A stretch of DNA of 64,000 nucleotides, from assembly GCA_025200525.1 (NCBI GenBank), contig CM045762.1:88168717-88232716 (forward strand), written 5' to 3'. Made by a program: the position numbers and the translations under genes. Of the stretch, positions 10,152 to 22,489 are shown in pieces (the stretch's first letter is position 1; each line of letters begins with the position of its first letter). The stretch is from Camellia lanceoleosa. Its lineage: Eukaryota > Streptophyta > Magnoliopsida > Ericales > Theaceae. The notes under the pieces were generated by a model. The model did no database searches. It was not told where the DNA came from and saw only the letters and a program-made list of their open reading frames with translations.

Positions 10152-11143
10152 CGGACATCTAACCGTAGTCTCAATGGTTTGCTGGAGTTGTTGAAGCATA
10201 TCTTCCATGCTGACTGGGGGATGTTAAGCTATCTCTGGCGGTGAATAGTCTCTTCTTGGACTAAGCGTCGAAAATCCTGGCCCAGGTGTGGGTAATTCTT
10301 TGAATTGGTGAGTTATGCCGAACTCTCCTCGAATCTTATGTTAGGTGGGAGAAGCAAACACTAGCTATCCCCTGACAGGATCCCCGGATCTATAGAGTTG
10401 CCTTACTCGGGCCCAGAGTGCTTGGGGGGTAACTGGACTATCCAAAGCAATGATAAAAAACTACCTTGCAAAAGGAAATAAAACAAAAGAAAAACAAAAA
10501 TAAAAAATTGCACAACACCTCAGCTCAGATTCTAATCAATACACTTATGTAATCAAAAGCTGTGGGACCATTCTCTAACACTAAAACTTGCCTTCCAAAC
10601 CTTATGTCCCCAACGATGCAGGACTTGCAGTGATACATACATTCCTGCAGAGTTTCACTCTAAAAGCACATATCAAGCAAGTGAGAGCCAAAACACCCCT
10701 ATGATGGGGTAGGGTTACCCTGTCCTAGTTTCGTCAGGAACTAGGGTAGACTATTTAAACAAACCACAATCCTGCGTTCGAGTATGCATCTTGTCCTAGT
10801 TTGGAACTGTCTCTATGGTTTTCGATATGCAACTAGGTCGATTGGTCAAAAAGGGTACCTCAACAAGACCACCTAATATACCTCTCACACCTAACAGAAG
10901 TGAAAAAGAGGACCAAATGGTATAGTGGTAGTCCGGATCTAAGGGTTGTGTTCCCATCGTGGTAGAGCCATAACTGTCGACCTTCGACAAGCTTTTCCAA
11001 GCGAGCCTCTAGCAAACCGTTAGAATAGCGGATAGAAAACAACGTGACTTAGGCACACGAATGCAAATGCAAATGCAAATGTAAAAGAAACACATAAGTG
11101 TAGATGAAATAACATATCATGAGTTCAAAGCAAGTTTTCTAAA
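10152..11143 (-). other. Untranslated leader of element B
   Basis: No protein-like sequence. It lies between the primer site and gag and matches the start of element D (19693-20480) and the leader of E (51504-52425) in short conserved blocks such as GGGAACACAACCCT and GTTAGGTGTGAGAGG. A (GCAAAT)n-like run occurs at 11060-11080. It is probably leader RNA, perhaps with packaging signals, though no function can be read. Confidence 0.6.
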
Positions 11144-11160
11144 TCCCTAGCGAGTCGCTA
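11144..11160 (-). other. Degenerate primer binding site, element B
   Basis: Minus strand TAGCGACTCGCTAGGGA, the mutated counterpart of TGGCGACTCTGTTGGGGA in element E. It is located 5 bases inside the LTR end, where the tRNA primer would pair. It differs from the E copy at three aligned bases plus a gap. Confidence 0.65.
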
Positions 11161-11915
11161 GAAAGCTTGGCTTTTAATTGCCCTCTTTTGGAGACTCGAA
11201 ATAAGCCCTGATTCGGACTCCCATGATTTTGAATCTTATCTCACAAAGTGCAATGTGAAACTGATAAACACCAAAGAGTCCAAATACGACAAATTTTTTA
11301 AAAAATCGATTTTAAATCAAATAATGCCAAAATTGGACTGCTTTGCCAGACACAAAGTCGCCATCTAAATATTTTATTTTGAGAAAATTTAGGAAACCCT
11401 GACTCATGCGAAAGGCCACGTGTCCGTCACCACCAAAATTGTCTTGGCTCGGGAACTTAGGTATGAGAGGGAAAGGTCATGAATTGAGCACCCCCGCTCG
11501 CCTGATCAAAGATTGATCTCTGCTAAACATGATATGATTTTTATTAACATTATGTGCTCTTGTTCCGGTTATTAAACTAACCTCACTAGGTGACACACAC
11601 AAGCAAGTATAGACCAGTTTGCTAAATTTGGAACAATTCAACTCATGTTTGTTTGCGAAAATGGTTTGAAATTGCCACCTCAAGTGGGCTTAAAGTTACG
11701 AATTTGCAACCAAACATAGTGGGCTTAAAACATGATTTTCCACTCAACAAAGTGAGCTTAAAACGCACATTTGTTGAATTATTCCAAATCAAAGAACAAG
11801 CCTTCATACACAGGCATTCAAACAGCTTAGCAATTAAGTACATAGCCTCATAGCAAGCATGATAGATCATGGCAATCACTCACACTTATGCAAGTATGCT
11901 GAAGCATAAAAACTC

Positions 11916-12468
11916 TAGAGCTGTTCAAAAATCCGTTCAAACCGGTAATCCGGACCGAGCCAGACCGAATCATACGGTTTGGTTCGGTTCTATTAAGAAT
12001 TCGTTCGGTTTCGGATTAAGAAATATGACAACCGTAAAAATGGTTCAGTTAATGGATTTTATGAAAAAATCGCAGTTCGAACCGAACCGAACCGAACCGA
12101 ATTTTAAAATATATATATATATAATATCAAGTTTTATTTTTATTAATTGGTTTTTTATAATTTTAATGATATTAAGATGGTATAGATATGTAATATTAAG
12201 TAATGCCTTAATATTATTAGTTTTTATCATAAGTTAAATGTAATTAGTTTGAGTAATTATTTTGCTAATATTAACAAATTATTCTTGTAAATAGAAATTT
12301 TTGGAACCATAAACCAAACTGAAACCGAACCATTTTTTCGGTTTGGTTCTGGTCCGGTTTTACAAGTGTAACGGTCTGGTCTAGTTCTCAAAATCACAGA
12401 ACCGTTAGAATCGGTTCGGTTCTTGGATTTTCTCAGAACCGAACTAATCCGGACCGTGTACACCCCTA
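11916..12468. mobile_element. Non-autonomous hAT element, 553 bp
   Basis: The element begins TAGAGCTGTTCAAA and ends GTGTACACCCCTA, imperfect inverted ends of the TAGGGGTGT class. It is flanked by a perfect 8-base duplication AAAAACTC (11908-11915 and 12469-12476), the size made by hAT transposases. The interior is full of GGTTCGGTTC/GAACCGAACC repeats on both strands and has an AT-rich core with no coding capacity. It must have been mobilised by a transposase supplied elsewhere. Confidence 0.92.
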
Positions 12469-15381
12469 AAAAACTCACTTAGTACCCCAAGCTAGGAAGA
12501 TATGAGTTAGAAAAATATGCATGATTCCTAACTATGTTAAATGACTAATGCAACACATGGAATATGAAATTAATAGGCTCGGCTACTAATATGGCATATA
12601 ATTCAATTTGATAACATGCTTTTGAACACGTATTCAAATAGGTATTGAAATGACAATGAAGTTTGAATGATGCGCCGAGCCTCGGTGCATGCAATACAAA
12701 TGAATGGATACAAGCATGCGATATGCTAATTAAAATATCTCCCTAATCTAACCATCAAAAGCGATTAAACAAATGGAAGAAAGACATGGGGTTGGAAGAC
12801 ACGCACACACGCACACACACTTATTACAACATTACGCCCTCGCGAAGGAGGGTCCGAATGAATAAAAGCTCACTAACTAGCTACGCTAATTAAGTTAACT
12901 AATTATTACAAAACTTCGAATTAATTAACTATTCTAGTTAATTAATTACAAAATGAAAAACGAATAACTAGTTAAACTAACTAATTAATTACAACATTTA
13001 ATTAGCTACAATTAATTAAACACAACACACATTTAATCTATTGCTAATTAATCTAATTAGCTAATCCCGGGAAGTGAGGGAGGCGCATGCATGCTTGGTT
13101 TCCACTTGAAAAACCACTGCCTTGCTGTTGAATACCTCTATATACACACTTGAGCACCAACAAAGCTACCAACTCCCAAAACACATCTGCTCTACCTTAC
13201 CAACACACTATGCAAATTTCATTGGTGGCTGACAGGGGCCCGGTCGGCTACCATTGGTGGCCGATCAACTACCAATGGTGGCCGATCGGCTACCATTGGT
13301 GGCGATCGGCGATGGTGGTGGTGTCGACCCTTGATGATCTAGACTTCCTCTTCTTTGCAAGAGAGCAAAATAGCATAAGCAGTGTATTCTCAGATTGTTT
13401 GCACACTTTGTCTCTCCTTTTCATGGGGAAATTAAAGGAGGATAACAATTTGGTTCGAAACCATCAACCAAGCAATTTCATTGCATGACGACTTAATGAA
13501 ACCAATTGTGCAAGCTCAATAAATTCAAAATGAGACCAAAATGACCATCACCTGTCATGGATGATCAAGGGCAATGGAGACCTAATGAAATGGCACATTT
13601 CATCACTTTTAGTATGAAATGTCCCATTTTCCTTGTGTTCAAGCAGAATATACGATTTGAACACATGCAATGCAACACAAAAGATGTTTATCTTGCCTTT
13701 TTACTTGTCAATTTTGTTTACTTGTTTTAAGTTACCAATTCATTCCTTAATTGGTTAAGTCTATTGATGAGTGTCCTCTAATGAAAAGATGGCACAAACC
13801 AAGGGTTTTTAGGCATGAAAGAGACCTCATATGGTTGGTAATGAACCCTCTAAGGGATTAAACCATTAAGTACAAACATCTCATTTTCATGCTTTTAACA
13901 AGCAAATGGTTTAAACCACTTTCAAAACAAAAGAAAATAGTCAAGAATTGAGGAGATTATAGAGATTCTACTTCTGAAAAGAAGTGCAAACAACACTAAA
14001 ACATACTATCAACTTAAACCAATGGTAGTTAAAGCCTTAAAACACTAAACTAGTAATGAATTAACACTACAACCATGCAAAACAAGGCTCAAATGAACTA
14101 ACCAGCTCAAAATAGAGGCAAAATAGCCCTAAATATAGTCTAAAATATGCTGGACTTAAGCCACAAAAAGCTAAAATAGTAAGCTAATACATAGGGCTAA
14201 CTAGGCATGCAAACAAGACACAAGGAGGGAGGCTAACCCCACCAATTTTGGACTTCAAAATATGGTGTTTAGCACTGAAAAACCTCTGAAATTGAGTGGT
14301 TAAAAGGCCCAAAAAAGTTGATTTGAAAGTGATGAAAAAAGGCACAAAATCTTAACAAGCAAGTGACTAAGAAGGGTGGACTACCCCTTGTAGACACCCC
14401 ATTTTTGACCGCTCTTAAGACTTGGGCGCCACTGATTGCTTACTTGGTGATGAAAGGTGTGCAGTGTAAAGATTCGATTTCTTTTGCAAGGAGAGCGGCA
14501 AATCCCAACCTTACACCCCATTCTTGGACCAAAATTATTTTTAGACCGTAAAACCCTCTCTTTCAAAACATTTTTGGAAAAAAAAGTTTCTACGATGTTC
14601 CGAGGCTCACATTTCGTTAAATGTTGCGCTTTTGATGGCGAGCAAGGACAAAGTGGAAATGAATGAAAGAGAGGTGAACACTTTGAAAAAATCTTTAAAA
14701 AACCTTATTTAGGGGTTTTAGGTTGAAGAAGAGAGGAGAGGAGGGAAGAAACCAAGTTGGGGAAGAAGTTGGGCATGAATCGCTAAAAGAGAGTCGAGCA
14801 GCCCTCTCTAAATCACGCCTATCCTTTTGTACACTTAGATTTCAAATATGAGGCCACCACCATTGGAAATTGGACTTAGGGGCTTCATTTTTACTCAAGA
14901 ATCTCCTAAAGCGAGTTCGGATGAGGGAGATATGGTTTAGTTGAAGTTGGGCATGAATTCGATTAGGACCGAAACTAAGCAGTCTTCACTAAAAGAGGCA
15001 TATCTTTTTTCACACTTTGAATTTTAATATGAGGCTGCCACCATTGGAAATAAGACTTCCGGGGCTTCAATTTAGGCACAAGAATGACCTGAAAAGGAGT
15101 CCAGATGAAGGCGATATGCTCGTTTAAAGTCAGGGCCAGGAACCTATTTTTTCTGTCGGCCACTGGTAGAGTGTGTCGGCCACAAATGGAGTTTGCTACC
15201 CATGGGTCGGCCAAGAGTGACCCTTATCGGCCACCAATGGTGGCTGGTCAGCCACCAATTATGGCCGGTCAGCCACAAGTGTCCAGAAAGCTCAGATTTT
15301 GCAGATATTTCCCCTCCAACTGTATCACACTGCTCCAGTTGTATCTAATTTAGATATTTTCGACCAAGGCTTTTATTTTTA

Positions 15382-15390
15382 TATATATAG
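15382..15390 (+). promoter_or_regulatory. TATA box of solo LTR C
   Basis: TATATATAG, followed 30-40 bases later by the start of a CT-rich leader. This is the position and context of the LTR promoter in the other family members. Confidence 0.6.
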
Positions 15391-15739
15391 AGGCCATATC
15401 TCTCATATTGCAAGGTTAGAAAGTTTGGGAGCCTCTCTTTCTAAAATCTCTCTCTCTATAATTCTCTCTCTCTAGATTTCTATCTCTTGCCATTTTGTGC
15501 ATACAAGTAGAGATACACTTCTCCTTTGTCTAGAGATCCTTGATCAAAGTTTCTTATCTTTGGGCTGAGATTCCTTGGGACCTTGTTTGAGCTTTAGAAG
15601 GTGATTTTAGCTTGATTTGGTGCCTTATTTGTGCCTAAAGAGTGCTTGGCTTCAAGAGGTATAAGATTCACCTTGTAAGCCTTGTTTTGGCTACTCATTT
15701 TACCATCTTTTTATACTATTTTTGGCCTAGTTTTCAACT

Positions 15740-16640
15740 ACAAAAACCTCTATTTTTCAGTCCTAGAAATGGTGGTTTGAGGCATTTTTGTGTTGAGGGG
15801 TGGTCCACCCTTTTTGTTGTCTAATTGTGTGAGCTTTTGCGCCATCTTTTAGCATACTGAAATCAAACTTTTTGGGCCTTTAAACCACTGAAATTTAGAG
15901 ATATTTCAGTGGTGGAAAGCTTATTTTGAAGTCCAAAATGGGAGGGGTTAGCCTCCCTTCCTTGTGTCTCACTTGCATGCCTAGTTAGCATCACATGGTA
16001 GCATATTTTTGTGGTTTAACTTGGCTTATTTCCAACATGTTTTTGCCTCTAATTTGGGCTTCTTTAGCTGTGTTTTGAGTTGTTTGTGTTGTATGAGTAG
16101 TCTTTTGCATGGTTGTAGTGTAACCCCATGTTTTAGCTTATTGTCTTAGCTAGTTTTGTCATCATTCTAGCATGTCTTTCAACTGATTTTGGGCTATAAA
16201 AACTCTGTGTTTTTGGGCTGAAGCTTGGATCCAAAGGTCATTAAAGGTTGAGGGGTTGATAGCCTTTCTTTGTACCTTGTTTTGGAGGCCTTTGCCATTG
16301 TGTTTCCCACCCTTGCATCATCTTTTTTTGAGGCTTTTACCACTAATTTTTAGAGTTATTTCAATGGCAAAAAATATGTTTTGAAGTTCAAAATTGGAGG
16401 GGTTAGCCTCCCCTCCTTGTGTCTTTTTTGCTAGTCTAGGTAGCTCTATGTGTTACCCTATTTTTCTAGCCATTTCTAGTTTAATTCCAACATGTCTTAG
16501 ACTTTATTTTGGACTTCTTTAGCTCTGTTTTGGGTTGTTTGGCTCAGTTGAGTGTCATTTTGCATGGTTGTGGTTTAATCTCCTTCACTAGCTTAATATT
16601 TTAGGCTTTTAAACATGACTTGCATGAGTTGCTTGCATGT
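15740..16640 (+). repeat. Tandem duplication of about 450 bp inside LTR C
   Basis: Two successive copies share the same order of blocks: a 'gaggggttgg/gtc' segment, TTTTAGAGTTATTTCA-type text, GGAGGGGTTAGCCTCCC at 15950-15966 and 16397-16413, then CCTTGTGTCT, CCAACATGT and TTTTGCATGGTTGT. The offset is about 440-460 bases. This accounts for most of the extra length of C over the 3-kb LTR of element E. Confidence 0.75.
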
Positions 16641-19272
16641 TTTAGTGTCATTTTGCATCCCATTTCAGCACTGAAATCTTTGCCATCTCCCTCTCTTCGT
16701 CAATCTTTCATTTGTTTTGAAAGTAGCCTTGAACCCCTTGTTGGCTTGAGTGTGGAATTGAGGCCCTCATGCCTAATGGTTTTAATCCTCTCTTGAGGGT
16801 TTCTACTAACCAACAGCATGAGGCCTCTTTCACGCTCAAGGCAGTTGTGGTTCAAGCCCTCTTTCCATTACATGACTCCCACTATTGGACTTAATCGATT
16901 AAAGGATTAATCGGTAATGTAAAATGTGTAAACAAAATAAACAAAGTAAAAGAGGCAAGATAAGCATCTTTGTGTTGCATTGCATGTGCTCAGATCAGAC
17001 GTTAATTTGAACACAAGAAAAATGGGACGTTTCATACTCAAACTGATGAAACGTGCCACTTTTCTTGGTCACCATCACCCTTGATCATGCATGATAGGGT
17101 GGTGGTTGTTTTGGTCTTGTTTGTGCATTCATTGATCTTGTACAAACTTGGTTCTCTAGCCATCATGCATTGAAAATGCTTGGTTAATGGCTTGAGAGCC
17201 AAGAATTACACTCCTTTGACCTTGTATAATGATAAGGAGGGTAATAGTAGATATATTGCTCGAGAATACACTGCTTTGCCTCTGTTTGCTCTCTGTCGCA
17301 GCAAAAAGGAGAATTCCAAGGACGGGGTGGACGACAGCCACCAATAGTGACCGAGGCCAAGCCGGTGGTGGCCAACAACCACCTTTGTGGTGACTAGCCA
17401 TCAATGAAAAGTTTGCTCGATGTGTTCCTAAGGTGGAAGCGAGAGGTGTTTTGGAAGTTGGTGCAATTTTGAGGAGATCAGCGAGTGCAAGCAGAGGCAT
17501 CCAAAGGCAAAGCGATGGATTTTGGGAGAAACCAACTGAGCATGCATGCGTCCCTCGCCCTCGAGGCCATTCAATTGCTTTAATTTGTTAGCATAGCTAA
17601 TTATTCAATTCAAGTGTTGTACTTAATTAGTTTGTGTAACTAGTTTTTTAATTCCAACTTGTTGTGATTAATTAGCTTAGAATAAGTTAGTTAATTAGTT
17701 TCGATTATTGTAATAATTAGCTTAGCTTAGTATAGCTTAGCTTATTCATTCGGACCCTCCTTCGCGAGAGCGTAATGTTGTAATAAGTGTGCGTGTGTGT
17801 GTATGTCTTCCAACCCCACGTCTTTCTCCTTTTTATTTATCCGCTTTCGATGGTTAAATTAGGGACATTTTCAATTAGCATACCTTATGCTCGCATGTTT
17901 GCATCATTCATTTGTCTTGCATGCACCAAGGCTCGGCGCATCATTCAAACTGCATTGTCGATTCAATTACTTCGATGAATACATGTTTAAAAGCATGCTA
18001 TCAATTTGTTGTAAACAAACATTTTAGGTAGCGGAGCCTATCCTAATAGCATATTGCATGTCTTGCATTAGGCATCTTGTATAGTTAGAATCATGCATTG
18101 TTTCTAATTAGTTTTTATTTTGGCTTGGAGTACTCGGTAAGCTTTTATGCTTTAGCATACTTGCATGAGTGTGAGTGTTGCCATGTTAGCATGCTTGCCA
18201 TGAGGCTATGTGCTTAAATGATTAACTGCATGAATGCCTGGGGATGAAGGCTTTATTGCTTGAATTGGAACAATTCGATAAATGTAAGTTTTAAGCCCAC
18301 TTTATAAAGTGGCAAATCATGCTTCAAGCCCATCATGTTTGATGGCAAATTTGCATTTTAGCCCACTTGGGGGTGGCAATTTCAAACCATTTTTGAAAAC
18401 AAGCATGAGTTGTTTTGTTCCAATTCTTGCGATTTAGTTTATACTTGCTTGCGTGCAAATCACGTAGTAAAGTTAGCTAAATAACCGGACAAGAATACAT
18501 GAGGTTTATAAAATAACATATCATGGTTAATAGAGGTTGATCCTTTGATTAGGCGAGCGAGGGTGCCCATTTCAAGACCTTCCCCTCTCGAACCCAAGTT
18601 CCTGAGCCGAGGCAACTTTGGTGATGACGGATATGTGGCCTTCGGCACAAGTCAGGGTTTCTTAAATTTTCCCAAAAATAAAATATTTAGGTGGCGACTT
18701 TATAATCTGACAAAGCAGTCCAATTTTGGCATTATTTGATTTAAAATCGATTTTCCAAAAAGATTTTCCACATTGGACTCTTTGGTGTTTATCAGTTTTA
18801 CATTGCACTTTGTGAGATTAGATTCAGAACCATGACAGGAGCCCGAACTGTAGGACCAATTCGAGCTCTCCGAAAGAGGGCACGAGAAAGTCGAGCTACA
18901 CCCCTTAACTAAAACAAGCCTCAAACCAACACTTTTCACCAACAAAAATAGAGCTTTTTACAGTTCAAAACCAGCCCAAAAATAGTTGAAAAAGATGGCA
19001 AAACAAGTGTGCAAAGTAAGCTTAAATAACAAGTGTTATACCTTATGAAGCTAAGGCACAAATTAAGAAACAATCCAAGCTCAAACCTCCTTCTAGAGCT
19101 CAAACAAGACTCCAAGGGACCTCAACTCAAAGGTGGTCAAGTTTGATTAAGGGTTGGTATGCAAAAGTATAGGGAAACTAGGCAACCAAGCACAAAATAG
19201 CAAGAGAGAGAGAGAGAGGGAAAATTTTGTTCCAAAATTACAAACCCTCAAAAATGGGGAGGAACCCCCCCT

Positions 19273-19280
19273 GTTTATAG
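19273..19280 (-). promoter_or_regulatory. TATA box of LTR B
   Basis: Minus strand CTATAAAC, 34 bases downstream of the ATACACGTGTAT palindrome (19314-19325) and followed by a G-rich leader. It corresponds to the TATA boxes of LTRs E and F. Confidence 0.6.
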
Positions 19281-19313
19281 AAAAACACCCCTTGAGCTTA
19301 GAAACATCCTACT

Positions 19314-19325
19314 ATACACGTGTAT
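19314..19325. promoter_or_regulatory. ACACGTGT palindrome in LTR B promoter
   Basis: ATACACGTGTAT, a 12-base perfect palindrome 367 bases from the LTR start. The same core sits 393-398 bases from the start in LTRs E and F. It contains the CACGTG G-box recognised by plant bZIP and bHLH factors; binding here is inference. Confidence 0.55.
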
Positions 19326-19692
19326 GAACATGCATCTCAGTGTGCAATAGCTGGCACAGCTATCAATAAATATTTGGAAAAAGAGACCGGTGGCCGTCGA
19401 CCACCACTAATAGCCAACCGGCCACCACTGGTGGTCGATCGGCCACACCAATGGCCGACAACCTCAAGCCATAGTTGACAGCCTCTAGTGGTGGCCGACA
19501 GGTCACCATAAGGTCCAGACACCAAGTTTTGGTCCAAAACAAGATAGAGAAAAGACAAGGTCCAAAGGCTCAAAGATAGGGTGCTCCACCGAGGACTTTG
19601 GGCTCTCAAAACGAACACAAAAAATCACAATCATCGAGTGCACAAACTATGACATCTGAGTCTTGAGAATGGTCAAAACTGGGGTGTCTACA

Positions 19693-22489
19693 CTTGCCAA
19701 ACGGCTGGTCGGACGTAGGCAATGTCACATTGGGAACACAACCCTTGGATCTGCGTTACCTCTATATCGCTTGATCTTTCTTTCACTTTTCAGTGTTAGG
19801 TATGAGGTATATTAGGTAACCTTGCTGAGGTATCCTTTTGATTAATTGGCCTAGCACATATAGTAAAACTCTAGTGACTGTTCCAACATAGAACAAGATG
19901 CTCACCGTATTGAATTTTTGTGGTCCCGCTTATTTGAACTAGTAAAACTCTAGATCATGCCAAAGTGAGGACAAGGTAACCCCACCCCCTCATAAGGGTG
20001 TTTTGGCTCTCTTTACCCACTATGTGCTATATTCTAGATCTATACAGGGCTTCTTGAATTTAGATTACCGGTTCGGTATCTGTTTGTGGGGGAGAATTCA
20101 GTTTTATCAATAGGAAGTACGGTTATACAGCTGTGATCATATCTGTTGCAAATTTCAGCCAAAGTGCTGTCCAACTTTTGATTATTGCTTTTCTTTTTCT
20201 TTATTTCTTTTGCTAGGTAATCTTGAAATCATAGCTTCAGACAGACCTGATATCTCCTAAGTTTTGTTGACTCGCTTCGGTAGGCTTTGCAAAATCCGAG
20301 ATCTAATTGACGGTCAGCCAGTGTTAGTCTCTCTCCCATCAGTTGTTCGAAGGAGAAGAACCAGGTAGTCATCAACAGTAAAGAGCACTTATCAGTCACC
20401 CGTTCATTCCCATTCGCTCAGTTCACCAGTATCTAACTCGCCTAGATCTATAACGGCGCAAAGTATAGAAGAAGTTACAGCAATGATGACAACATTTCAA
20501 CAGGCCATGGATACACTGAACCAGAGGATAACTCTGCAGGATCAGACCATTACTGAAATGCGACACCCATTTAAGGCATCGATCGCCACACATCCGATCT
20601 GGTACTTGACCAAATCTTGATCCACGACTAGCTGAGAACCTTCAAGTTTTAGATCCCCAAAAGGTGTTAGCACAAGCTCAGGTTTTTAGGCCTCTAGAAC
20701 AACCTCACGAAAGGCTTCCTCTTTTTGACATCAATGACATCGATCCTGCTATGATAAAAATCGTCAAGCTGAAAAAGATGCTTAAGAAATCTCAACGCTT
20801 CAATTCCATCCCTGACATTGAAGACGATTATACTGAGACTTTTGTAAGATTGCCGGAGAAGTTCAAAATGCCACACATCGGCATTTGATGGAAGCGGAGA
20901 TCCTATCGTCACGTCATCTCTTCTTGGATATCTTGAAACCAATGGGCTTGACACAGGCTCATAAATTGTCATTATTCGAAGGACCTTATCAGAAGTGGTA
21001 GCCAGTTGGTATGCCAAACTGGAAGACTCGACCAAGCGGAACTGGAAAGAACTATCTGAGGGATTTGTTAATCAGCATTCCTATAACACTCAGATGTAGG
21101 TAACGATCAGCGAACTGGATGCAACCACTTAAAATACCAAGGAACCCTTTATCGACTTCATTACTAGATAGAGAGCATAGGCAGCCTGAATGACAAACAG
21201 GCCGTCAGAGAGGGAACAAGTTCTATTAGTAGTTCAGAACCTTGAACCATACATGTTACAAAGGACGATAGTCGCGTCACTATCTACTTTCGCTGCTTTA
21301 CCTGAATTGGGGGTTCAGATTGAGAGCGCTTTCAAGAAGGGAATTATCCAGAGAACAAGTGAACCGGCAAAGAGGCCGTTTACTAGGGGTACTAGTGCTA
21401 GCAATAACACTATTCCTAGGCCTGAAGAAATCAGTACCGTCACCACCACAGCCAAGATAGTCGATCCATTCACTAGCACAACCTCACAAACCACCGGCCC
21501 AGCCCGAAACCAATTTAGAACCTTTACCCTGCTTCACATGAGTGTAACTCGTGCCCCCAAGGTTTTGATGGACAAAGGGCATCTTAAGTCCATTGATCCT
21601 CAACCTCTCTATGACCCACTTCTAACAAAACATGACCCCACTCAATACTATATCTTCTACTAGCAGCATAGTCACCCCACTGACTATTACTTTCGCCTTT
21701 GTCATGAGATCCAGGATCTCATTGACAATAAGATCATATCTCCACCCCCGAAGCCAAATGTAACCACCAACCCACTCTCCATCCAAAACCATGTCCCCCC
21801 TCCTAGAAATATCAACCTCATCCGAACACTATCGCCCATCTTTAACCCCAGCAAATATATCACCCCAGCCTATTTGCTTAAACCCGAGGTGGTTATTCCT
21901 GAAGGCACGAACTTATGCATAATGGATATAACACCCGAAACCCAACCAAAGCCTGTGGTGGCGGCAGTTGAAGAGAATAGGAATTCACTTAAAGAAGGGT
22001 TATCTGATACCCAGATTGCGGAGAAGTGACCATCACCCATGGAAGAGTATGATCCTAGTCAATATATTGTGGTTTTCGACAAACCAAAGCCAACTATCAT
22101 ACTATCGGATTCACTTTGCATCAATGCTGTTATAGAAAATAGGCCTGAACAAAGTCTTGATGACTTAGCAGAGATGGAGGAAGACTTAGAGAACCTCTAT
22201 TTGTTTGAGGAAGAGGATGTGGGCAATGTGCAGATCCGATTCAGCCTAAATCTAGCTATGATTGTTTAAATAGTGAAGAGGAATTGGACAAAGAGGAACA
22301 AAAATAAGGAGAAATTGATAGAAACAGCAAGTCTGAGGACATGACCATTCTTGGGGAGGAGCGAATCTTTGGAATAGTTCCAAAAGAGAGAATGGAGAAA
22401 ATCAGAGATCAAAACTAACTTGAGAGTAGGTGAAAAGGAAAAGAAAAGAGGACGTTAAGTTAGGGAGAAGCGGCGTCAAAATTGAAGAA
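19693..22489 (+). mobile_element. Ogre-like element D, leader and gag region
   Basis: A plus-strand internal sequence that starts exactly where LTR B ends. It begins in the leader, as judged by the shared block GGGAACACAACCCTTGGATC with elements B and E, so B inserted into D. It continues through gag and part of the spacer, then changes near 22490 to LTR sequence. Its own 5' LTR and pol are absent here. Confidence 0.8.
20483..22269 (+). pseudogene. Gag and spacer, element D
   Basis: The frame opens at the ATG at 20483 with a coiled-coil-like MMTTFQQAMDTLNQRITLQ, then passes through frameshifts. FNSIPDIEDDYTETFVRLPEKF, FKMPHIG and (from 21190) EREQVLLVVQNLEPYMLQRT, LPELGVQIESAF and EPAKRPFTRG follow the gag order of elements B and E. 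The zinc knuckle reads QHSHPTDYYFRLCHEIQDL, so its key histidine/cysteine pattern is destroyed. The spacer then appears as INLIRT through EDLENLYLFEEEDVGNV. Many stops and frame changes make it the most decayed of the three gag copies, consistent with D being the oldest. Confidence 0.82.

Larger units (their letters stand above)
14389..18900 (+). mobile_element. Solo LTR C of the TGTAGACACCCC family
   Basis: A 4,512-bp LTR from TGTAGACACCCC to GAGCTACA, flanked by the perfect 5-base duplication CCCCT (14384-14388 and 18901-18905). Outside it, sequence of LTR B continues on both sides, so it inserted into B and later lost its interior by LTR-LTR recombination. It has a GGCCGA tract at 15154-15282, a TATA box at 15382-15390, an internal tandem duplication at about 15740-16640, and a second GGCCGA tract at 17325-17404. 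Confidence 0.93.
6271..19692 (-). mobile_element. Ogre/Tat-like Ty3-gypsy element B (5' part, with nested insertions)
   Basis: A minus-strand element with, from high to low coordinates, a 5' LTR (19692-11166, interrupted), a primer-site remnant, a leader of about 1 kb, gag, a spacer, protease, and a linker ahead of reverse transcriptase. It breaks off near 6271 before reverse transcriptase, so RT, RNase H, integrase and the 3' LTR are lost. The LTR holds a hAT element and solo LTR C. It lies in the leader region of element D, whose sequence resumes at 19693. The same protein order and sequence recur in element E at 42-55 kb. Confidence 0.88.
11166..19692 (-). repeat. 5' LTR of element B (split by hAT and solo LTR C)
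   Basis: The LTR starts on the minus strand at 19692 with TGTAGACACCCC and runs to about 11166, where the terminal bases have decayed. Without solo LTR C (14389-18900, plus one target copy) it is about 4.0 kb, including a 553-bp hAT element. It carries a GGCCGA tract at 19385-19508, an ATACACGTGTAT palindrome at 19314-19325, a TATA box at 19273-19280 and a second GGCCGA tract at 13221-13320. Non-coding. Confidence 0.88.

Noticed and set aside
14389..18900. LTR C as the 5' LTR of element D (both plus strand)
   Set aside because: LTR B sequence continues on both sides of C with a perfect CCCCT duplication, so C is an independent solo LTR inserted in B.
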